A program made the translations under genes and the position numbers. The notes below the pieces were generated by a model. The model worked only from the letters and a program-made list of their open reading frames with translations, did no database searches and was not told where the DNA came from. From positions 1-10,809 of the forward strand of contig URKV01000058.1 in assembly GCA_900548565.1 (NCBI GenBank): DNA of 10,809 nucleotides, given 5' to 3'. Positions 5,143 through 10,809 of the stretch are shown piece after piece; position 1 is the stretch's first letter, and each line of letters opens with the position of its first letter. Source of the DNA: an uncultured Collinsella sp. Its GTDB lineage: Bacteria > Actinomycetota > Coriobacteriia > Coriobacteriales > Coriobacteriaceae.

Positions 5143-6676
5143 CAGAACCTCCCCAATGCTTGCGATATACGCGAACTACTGCGCGCTCGAACGCGCCGTG
5201 CGGCACGACCTTATGTCGGCCTTCCTCATAGCGTTGTTCGGCACGGTCGAGCAAGCGGCCCAGCTGTGTAAAGCGACCCGTTTTGTCGGTCGCCACAATG
5301 GGCTGCTGGCTCAGGATACGATAAGGCAAGTTGGCGGTATAGGTATCGAGCCGCAGCAGCGCCACGATAAAAAACACCGCCGCACCCAACAAAAAGCCAA
5401 AGCCGTAAAACTGCTGCGGCAAAAGCAACGACACGGCAGTCGCCAGCCCGGCCACACCGGCAAACAGCCCCGAGGCCAGCACGGCTCCCTTATAGTCGGT
5501 AAAGTACAGCAAGATAAGCATCACCGTGTTGCCCACGGCATACAGGCCGTAGCCTACGCATAACGTGCGAAAATACCCGTGCATAAGATTGTTAAAGCCC
5601 AGCGGCAGGGCCGAGAGCACTGTGGTCTCGAGCGAAATGACCGCCGCCGTCACAAACAGCTGCTTGAGCGCGCAAAAGCGCAGTTCGCTGTTGAGCGTGG
5701 AAAGCATCTCCTCCTCGGCCACCACAATATCGCCCACCACGCCGCCGTCGTTAAACAGGCTGTAGTAGTCACGGTAGCGCGGATAGAAATTGACCTCGAC
5801 CGACACCACAAAGTTGACGGTCGTGACGAGTGTGGTCAAAAACGCAATGAGTGCCGGCACGTCATGGTAAGGAGCCCCGTAAAACAGGCCTTTGATCTGC
5901 ACGCCAATAGGGCCCGCCCAGATAATAACCAGGTGTGCGAAAAGCCCCAAGTTGGTAAACAGCCCCGTAAGCGCAAGCGGCATAAATTGGTCGAGCCAGC
6001 GCAAAAAACGCCAGGGACTCCGGTCACTCCGTGGAAAATACCGGTACAGCAGTACCACATCCCAGGCGAGCATGACGCCGTAGCCTAGAGCGATTGACGC
6101 CAACAGGCCCTCGACAGGCGGCAGCCCCAGTGCCAGCGTGGCCAGGGCGCACAGGCACGCCACACCAATGGCAGCCGCAAAGCTGCACAGGATACCGCGG
6201 TAATCTTTGATGGCCGTGAGGTAGCTCATGCCGTTCCAGTTGACGATCATAATGTTGAACAGCCACAGGCACAGCAGCCCCTGCAGCAGCGTGGCGCCCG
6301 AGAACAGCAAAAAGACGCCGTAGAGCACCGTGCCCGCAACGAGCATGATGGCGTTGGAGCCCCAAAACGAAGGCAGGATCTCATCCTCGCGCTCGGCAAA
6401 GAGCATGTCGGCCAAAAAGCGCGTGACCGGCATGGAGAAAAAGCTTGTGAGCGTAAGCGAGGCCAGCAGTGTATAGGTCACCATGCACACCAGCAGATCC
6501 TGGTTGGCGCGCCCCACGCCCCACAGACCGCACAGCACCAAGATACCCACCTGGAGTAGCACGCCCAGCAGCATGGGGCCCGTGCACACAATGCCAGCGT
6601 AGCCATAGGCGCGCATCGTGGCAAACAGACCCTTGCGCCTAAATAGGCGTTTGAGCTCAAAACCGATTCCAGCCAC
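5132..6676 (-). CDS. pelG: PelG-like polysaccharide flippase-family membrane protein
   Basis: 514 residues. PelG is the membrane transporter of the Pel exopolysaccharide system, related to the MOP/Wzx flippase superfamily, and works with PelF, PelD and PelE in a cytoplasmic-membrane synthase complex. The opening MAGIGFELKRLFRRKG is characteristic of PelG. About a dozen hydrophobic segments follow between residues 25 and 442 (for example 30-52, 61-80, 108-133, 163-184, 190-211, 272-293, 374-392, 425-442). The last 70 residues are polar and charged, probably cytoplasmic, and make this protein longer than the Pseudomonas protein, which from memory is about 456 residues. The start is a GTG three bases after the pelF stop, preceded by GGGGGAG. 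The 3' end overlaps cotH by 11 bases. The position directly after pelF fits Pel loci generally. Confidence 0.92.
   Translation of the reverse strand: MAGIGFELKRLFRRKGLFATMRAYGYAGIVCTGPMLLGVLLQVGILVLCGLWGVGRANQDLLVCMVTYTLLASLTLTSFFSMPVTRFLADMLFAEREDEILPSFWGSNAIMLVAGTVLYGVFLLFSGATLLQGLLCLWLFNIMIVNWNGMSYLTAIKDYRGILCSFAAAIGVACLCALATLALGLPPVEGLLASIALGYGVMLAWDVVLLYRYFPRSDRSPWRFLRWLDQFMPLALTGLFTNLGLFAHLVIIWAGPIGVQIKGLFYGAPYHDVPALIAFLTTLVTTVNFVVSVEVNFYPRYRDYYSLFNDGGVVGDIVVAEEEMLSTLNSELRFCALKQLFVTAAVISLETTVLSALPLGFNNLMHGYFRTLCVGYGLYAVGNTVMLILLYFTDYKGAVLASGLFAGVAGLATAVSLLLPQQFYGFGFLLGAAVFFIVALLRLDTYTANLPYRILSQQPIVATDKTGRFTQLGRLLDRAEQRYEEGRHKVVPHGAFERAVVRVYRKHWGGSDGR
5148..5154 (-). promoter_or_regulatory. 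Ribosome binding site deciding the cotH start
   Basis: GGGGAGG on the minus strand, five bases before the ATG at 5142. In-frame ATGs at 5130 and 5127 lie too far away to use it. This supports the longer N-terminus in front of the SRRRLL motif and an 11-base overlap with pelG. Confidence 0.7.
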
Positions 6677-6679
6677 CGG

Positions 6680-8107
6680 CTACTCCCCCTCTCTGGGCAG
6701 GTCAAACGCACGCGCCGTCACGTCGTACAGCGCGCGATAGTTGGCGAGCATCTGCTCGTGCAAAAAGTACGTGGCAACGCGACGCTGGCCACGCTCCCCC
6801 ATCTCAATGCGACGGGCGCGGCTTGTGCACATGCGCTCCATGGAATCGGCCAAGCCCTTGCGATACATGGGCGGCGTCACAAAACCCGCCACGCCAAAGT
6901 CGTCGCCCGGGGCGCCTTCGAGCAGCTCGCGACAGCAGCCCACCTCGGTCGTCACGCAGGGACGGCGCGCTGCAAGCGACTCCAGCACGCTGAGCGGCTG
7001 GCCCTCGGAGATGCTCGTCAAAATGGTAAAGTCGAGCTTTTCCATGTACTCGACCACGTTGACGCGCCCGGTAAAGATCAGATCGCGCACGCCCAGGGTA
7101 TCGACCAGCGCGTGACACTCGGCACCGTACTCCTCGTCATCCACGCCGCCCATAATGTGCAGGCGCACCTTAGGCAGGCGCTCGTGCAGTTCAAAGAAGG
7201 CATAGATCATGGTCTTGACGTCCTTGATGGGCGCCAGGCGCACCACCGCGCCAATATCCACCCAGCCGTCATCGGGCTTTAAGGGAATGTCCTTAAAGCG
7301 ATCGAACTGGATGCCGTTGGGGATGACCAGGCACTTGTCCGCATCGCAGCCCATGTCGATCTGCGTCTTACGGGCGTTATGGAACAAACTGGTCACGCGG
7401 AAGCCGCGACGGTAGATCTCCTCCGAAAGCAGGTAGAAAAAGCGGATCCAGCGGTCCTTAAACGACGGCACGACCCAGTCGGCACGAATGATCTCTTCCT
7501 CGCGCTCGCGGGTATAAATGCCGTGCTCGGTCAGCAGCACCGGAGCCTGGTGAACGCTTGAGCCCAGACAGGCGAGCAGGCCGCCGTAGCCGGTCGAGAT
7601 GGCGTGGTACACATCGGCCACCGGCACCTCGCTGCCCAGAAGGTAGAGCACGGGCAGCAGCATGGAGCGCATGGTGTGGAATGCATCGGCAAAGGGCGTG
7701 TATGGGTACTCGGCCAGGCACACGTCGCGAAAGATATCCATAAACGTGCGGCTCTGCAAAAACGATAGCGGATGCACGCGACGGCGCTGGAAGATATCAA
7801 ATAGCACGTCCCAGTCCGGATTAGAAAGCGACACCAGGCGGCGCAGCGCCTCGCGCTCGCGGTCGTTAAAGTCGGCCTCTTCTTGCTCGCCCGAAAGCCG
7901 CAGGGCGTCATCCAGAAATACCTCGTGCACCTCGACCACGTTGCCGGGCAGCTCGTAGACAAACTTGCCGCGGTCGGCAGCATGCGCGCCAATCACCCAC
8001 AGCACAAACTCGTGCTCGGGCATGGCCTGGATATAGCCATGCATCCAGGTAGATACGCCGCCGTGCACATAGGGGTAGCAACCCTCGAGTACCAAACAGA
8101 TTCTCAT
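6680..8107 (-). CDS. pelF: PelF-like glycosyltransferase (GT4, GT-B fold)
   Basis: 475 residues. PelF is the cytoplasmic glycosyltransferase that polymerises the Pel chain, using UDP-GlcNAc/GalNAc-type donors in characterised systems. The PelF-type N-terminus is clear: CLVLEGCYPYVHGGVSTWMH (4-23), with the glycine-rich loop that binds acceptor or donor phosphate. It continues with TEHGIYTRER (193-202), a strong PelF signature, IPNGI (262-266), GAVVRLAPIKDVKTMI (286-301), and the GT4 E-x7-E motif SEGQPLSVLE (367-376; Glu368 and Glu376). No membrane segment is seen. The ATG at 8107 overlaps the preceding stop as ATGA, with GGAGG about 10 bases upstream. The order DUF2194-pelF-pelG matches a Pel locus. 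Donor specificity cannot be read from the sequence, so this may make a Pel variant. Confidence 0.94.
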   Translation of the reverse strand: MRICLVLEGCYPYVHGGVSTWMHGYIQAMPEHEFVLWVIGAHAADRGKFVYELPGNVVEVHEVFLDDALRLSGEQEEADFNDREREALRRLVSLSNPDWDVLFDIFQRRRVHPLSFLQSRTFMDIFRDVCLAEYPYTPFADAFHTMRSMLLPVLYLLGSEVPVADVYHAISTGYGGLLACLGSSVHQAPVLLTEHGIYTREREEEIIRADWVVPSFKDRWIRFFYLLSEEIYRRGFRVTSLFHNARKTQIDMGCDADKCLVIPNGIQFDRFKDIPLKPDDGWVDIGAVVRLAPIKDVKTMIYAFFELHERLPKVRLHIMGGVDDEEYGAECHALVDTLGVRDLIFTGRVNVVEYMEKLDFTILTSISEGQPLSVLESLAARRPCVTTEVGCCRELLEGAPGDDFGVAGFVTPPMYRKGLADSMERMCTSRARRIEMGERGQRRVATYFLHEQMLANYRALYDVTARAFDLPREGE

Positions 8108-9984
8108 TTGTCGCCACCCTCCTTGCGTGCAATGGTCACCGTCTTGTCCGTGGCTTTAACCAGGTACAGATCGCCCATCAGATGCGTAATCTCGCCACCC
8201 GTGACTGCACCCGGCTCACCGTTGTTGGCGCGGAACATGAGCCAAGCCTCGTCGTGGAAATTGCCCAGGCTGAGCGTCCAGGCATTCGCGTCTGTATCCA
8301 CGCTCACCGTCACGGACGAAAAGCGCTGGATGGCACCGGAGCACTCCGACGCCGTCTGGTGCCGCAGATCGGGCGCAGACTTGGTAAGCCAGTCCAGGTA
8401 GTCGGTCAGGCCGCCCTTGTAGACCTCCCAGCCCTCCTTGGCGCCGCGATCGGGATCTAGCAGATCGTCCGGGTGCATAAAATGCGTACTCACGTAGTGC
8501 ATGTTGAGCTCGGACACGGCTGCCAGGCGCATATAGGAATCGTTGACCATGCCGCCCGAGACAATACGCGGTTGTTCCACAATGCCGTCGCTCGCCACGC
8601 CAAACTCCTGCACGTAGGGCAGGTCGGTACCGTCCTCAAAATACGTACTGGCAATGGTCTTAATGCGCGGAACGTCGGTGCCGATGAGCTTGCGCGCTCG
8701 GGCCAAAAGGATATTCGACGGCGGCACGTAAACCGAGCCATGAGCGTTGGGCAGGACCTCGTCCTGAAACGCGATAAGTTCGTTAAGCGAAGCGACGAGC
8801 GTCTCCTTGTTCTTCCAGGTCTTGTAGACGTACAACGTACCATAGTCGGTGTCCCAGAGCGCAAGCGGCTGATGGTTGTAGCCGTGAAAGCCCAGCTCGC
8901 CGCCCATCTGCAGCAGCATGCCGCCAAAATAGCGGAACTGCGTGGTATCGGCCTGTCGCGCGGGCTCGGTCTGGTTGACCGCGTCCTCGTAGTTTTCGAT
9001 CATCACGCCGGTATAGCGAATGCCGTATTTTTGCGCGAGCTTTTGCAGATCGGGCCACCAGACCTTGGTGTAAAAATCGGCAATGGAAAGGCCGTAGTCA
9101 CGCTTAATGTAGGTGCCGTCGCCCGAGGGCACGGGACTAGGAAAGTCGTCCAAAAAGAACACGGCGCTGTTGATGACCGGATAGGCCGTGGCATCACCCA
9201 TTAAGCTTATGGCCGAAGCATAGAACCCACGCATAACCTTGTCGTAGATGCCAATGTTGCACACCACGGTGTGACCACTGCCGCAAGCGTTAGACCAAAT
9301 GAGCGGCGTGCCCTTGTCACCGGTCTTTGCCCATACGTGCGCCGTCTCGCGCAATGAAACCGAAAGCGATGAATCAAAGGGGTCCGAGAGCTCGTAGCGC
9401 TCTCCCCCGCCCAGCATAAAGTCCTCGCTCGGCACAATGCTTTCGGCTTTTACATAGTCATATCCGGCCGATTCAATGCCAAGCTTGGAGGCAATCACTT
9501 GCAGATAGCTCGAGTTATCCGGCGGCATGGCGAGCATAAGCGAACCGCCGGCACTCACCCAACTCATAATGTCGGTCAGATGCGTACCCAGCCCGTCAAG
9601 CGAGGGCATAAGCACAATCACGCGATCAAACGACGTGAGCGATGGGAGCGCGTCCGCACCGTCGGTAGCAATATCAACATCGCGATGGGCGATCTTCATG
9701 TCCAGCAGAATCTGGTCGAACTGCTCCTTTACGTCCTCGACGCCAGCTTGATCGGAATCGGTAATGACCAGGCACGTGGGCTTTTGGCCAAATATTGCCG
9801 AGGAGGCCGGCACCGCATCGTTGGCGGCAAGCATCCCCAGCTTATGCTGGCCCGCACTGTACTGTACGCCGGCGCGCTCCACCAGCAGCACGGCCGCCAT
9901 GGCAATAAAGACCGCCCACACCACAAGCAGCCCCATCCAGCGAAAATGGCCCGCACGGTCGCGGATATGCTGTACCACGCTCAT
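8104..9984 (-). CDS. Membrane-anchored DUF2194 protein, deacetylase-like, probable PelA counterpart
   Basis: 626 residues from the ATG at 9984. One N-terminal membrane segment (about 14-36) anchors an external protein. Residues about 65-265 form a Rossmann-like alpha/beta domain resembling the glutamine-amidotransferase-like part of PelA. From about 270 the chain resembles polysaccharide deacetylases: FFLDDFPSP with Asp279 and Asp280, FHGYNHQ with the metal-type H-x3-H pair His367 and His371, VPPSN (420-424), and THFMHPDD with His501 and His504. A beta-rich tail (about 553-626) ends it. By position between pelE and pelF it corresponds to the PelA deacetylase of Gram-positive Pel loci, which removes acetyl groups from the secreted polymer. 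I see no separate N-terminal glycoside-hydrolase domain. Activity is inferred from these residues. The start overlaps the pelE stop as ATGA. Confidence 0.85.
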   Translation of the reverse strand: MSVVQHIRDRAGHFRWMGLLVVWAVFIAMAAVLLVERAGVQYSAGQHKLGMLAANDAVPASSAIFGQKPTCLVITDSDQAGVEDVKEQFDQILLDMKIAHRDVDIATDGADALPSLTSFDRVIVLMPSLDGLGTHLTDIMSWVSAGGSLMLAMPPDNSSYLQVIASKLGIESAGYDYVKAESIVPSEDFMLGGGERYELSDPFDSSLSVSLRETAHVWAKTGDKGTPLIWSNACGSGHTVVCNIGIYDKVMRGFYASAISLMGDATAYPVINSAVFFLDDFPSPVPSGDGTYIKRDYGLSIADFYTKVWWPDLQKLAQKYGIRYTGVMIENYEDAVNQTEPARQADTTQFRYFGGMLLQMGGELGFHGYNHQPLALWDTDYGTLYVYKTWKNKETLVASLNELIAFQDEVLPNAHGSVYVPPSNILLARARKLIGTDVPRIKTIASTYFEDGTDLPYVQEFGVASDGIVEQPRIVSGGMVNDSYMRLAAVSELNMHYVSTHFMHPDDLLDPDRGAKEGWEVYKGGLTDYLDWLTKSAPDLRHQTASECSGAIQRFSSVTVSVDTDANAWTLSLGNFHDEAWLMFRANNGEPGAVTGGEITHLMGDLYLVKATDKTVTIARKEGGDK

Positions 9985-10809
9985 CGGGCCTCCTCTCCGT
10001 TGCGCCAAAACGCCAGTTCCTCGCGGTTGGCGGCGCTCAAGTATACATGCTGTTTGTCAATCGCATCGATCACGCGGTGGACCTCGTCACCGTCGCGGCG
10101 CATCACCGCAAGGCGCAGACAAAGCATCCAAACCTCCTGCTCCTCGGGCACATCGAGCACCAGCTGGTCGATCACGGCCTGCGCCTCGTCAATCTGTCCG
10201 ACATCGGCCAGCGCCGTCACGTATCGAATGCGAAGCTCAAGGGTGTCCTCGCGCTCGCAGCGACGCGCAAGCAAGCGCGCGTACTGTTGGCGCTGAATCT
10301 GAGCCACACGCCCCTCGGCCAAGCCCGAGCCCAAGTATTCACCAAGAAAATCGCAGTATTCGTTGAGGTTTTGCGCGCTCGGGTCCGTCTTAAAGGCACG
10401 CTCCAGCTGCTGCAGTTTAAGGTCGGACTCCTTGGAGATCTGCGCCACCGCCGTCGCGGCATAGTGAGCCACCTCAACGTCGTCATTAAGCTTAGCCGCC
10501 TGCAGCTGCGCCAGGTACGCGTTGGGCTCCTCGGTGAGCATGGAGAGCATTAGTCGGCGCCGGTCTGCCGGGTCGTTGACGATGAGCGCCTCCTCGAGCG
10601 GCACTACGCCTGCATCGGCATCACGTTCGTGCACTAGGATGCTGCGATGCAGGTCGTCGTTGAAGCGCAGCGACTCCAGCGCAGACTCTTTCAGCCCCTC
10701 GCCAAACAACGCACCGCGGACCGATAGCAGAACCACCAGCAACGGGCCCCACAGCGGCACCAGCACTATCACAGCCAGCATGTGCCCGCGCACCGGCAGC
10801 AGGCCCAAC
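9981..10809 (-). CDS. pelE: PelE-like membrane protein with TPR-type helices (3' part only)
   Basis: The last 275 codons of a gene whose start lies beyond the right edge; the frame is open to the end of the window, so the TTG at the boundary should not be read as a start. The visible part begins with a hydrophobic segment (about residues 3-30: LLPVRGHMLAVIVLVPLWGP and following), then about 240 residues of helical, repeat-like sequence typical of TPR proteins, for example LAQLQAAKLNDDVEVAHYA, YVTALADVGQIDEAQAVIDQ and VWMLCLRLAVMRRDGDEVHR. PelE has this layout, membrane helices followed by TPRs, and helps assemble the PelD-PelE-PelF-PelG complex. Identification leans on position ahead of the deacetylase gene, pelF and pelG, because TPR sequence alone is weakly diagnostic. 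A PelD-like c-di-GMP receptor would be expected just upstream, outside this window. Confidence 0.75.
   Translation of the reverse strand, partial: LGLLPVRGHMLAVIVLVPLWGPLLVVLLSVRGALFGEGLKESALESLRFNDDLHRSILVHERDADAGVVPLEEALIVNDPADRRRLMLSMLTEEPNAYLAQLQAAKLNDDVEVAHYAATAVAQISKESDLKLQQLERAFKTDPSAQNLNEYCDFLGEYLGSGLAEGRVAQIQRQQYARLLARRCEREDTLELRIRYVTALADVGQIDEAQAVIDQLVLDVPEEQEVWMLCLRLAVMRRDGDEVHRVIDAIDKQHVYLSAANREELAFWRNGEEAR
9989..9994 (-). promoter_or_regulatory. Ribosome binding site deciding the DUF2194 start
   Basis: AGGAGG on the minus strand, four bases before the ATG at 9984, inside the last codons of pelE. It selects this ATG, with its ATGA overlap, over an in-frame upstream start at 10008 that has no such site. 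Confidence 0.7.

Noticed and set aside
8473..9204. Plus-strand open frame of 243 codons
   Set aside because: Mirror of the DUF2194 deacetylase-like region; no supporting ribosome site or domain.
9499..10296. Plus-strand open frame of 265 codons
   Set aside because: Spans the junction of two well-supported minus-strand genes and has a low-complexity Arg/Ser-rich product.

Overview
The window looks like chromosomal DNA of a GC-rich Gram-positive gut actinobacterium. Class Coriobacteriia, and a Collinsella-like organism in particular, is my best guess. This rests on base and codon use, on the style of the genes (a Gram-positive Pel-type polysaccharide locus, a sucrose/trehalose-type PTS, LacI control) and on the absence of outer-membrane Pel components in view. 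It is an inference, not a database result. Every gene I can support lies on the minus strand, so transcription runs from high to low coordinates.

From 10809 down to 1926 there is one tightly packed block of seven genes that overlap or sit a few bases apart: the 3' part of a PelE-like TPR membrane protein, a membrane-anchored DUF2194 protein with polysaccharide-deacetylase-like residues (probable PelA counterpart), PelF glycosyltransferase, PelG flippase-like transporter, a CotH-family kinase with a twin-arginine lipoprotein signal, a VTC-domain (polyphosphate-polymerase-type) protein, and a DUF4956 membrane protein. The order E-A-F-G matches Pel exopolysaccharide loci of Gram-positive bacteria. 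The cotH-VTC-DUF4956 tail is coupled to it and suggests that a phosphate- or polyphosphate-related activity works with Pel production or its cell-surface attachment. That joint role is a hypothesis and is the most interesting part of the window.

The stretch 1663-1925 holds a short GC-rich hairpin (1896-1919), a roughly 100-base imperfect stem-loop (1782-1881), and a probable lacI promoter with a LacI-type palindrome (1678-1691). The LacI-family regulator gene follows at 682-1662.

The gap 498-681 carries two identical LacI-type operators 26 bp apart, ahead of a PTS EIIBC gene of the sucrose/trehalose/beta-glucoside class that runs off the left edge. Regulator, operators and transporter form a simple sugar-uptake unit in which the regulator probably represses both the PTS gene and itself. 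I see no tRNA or rRNA genes, CRISPR arrays, insertion sequences or broken genes.
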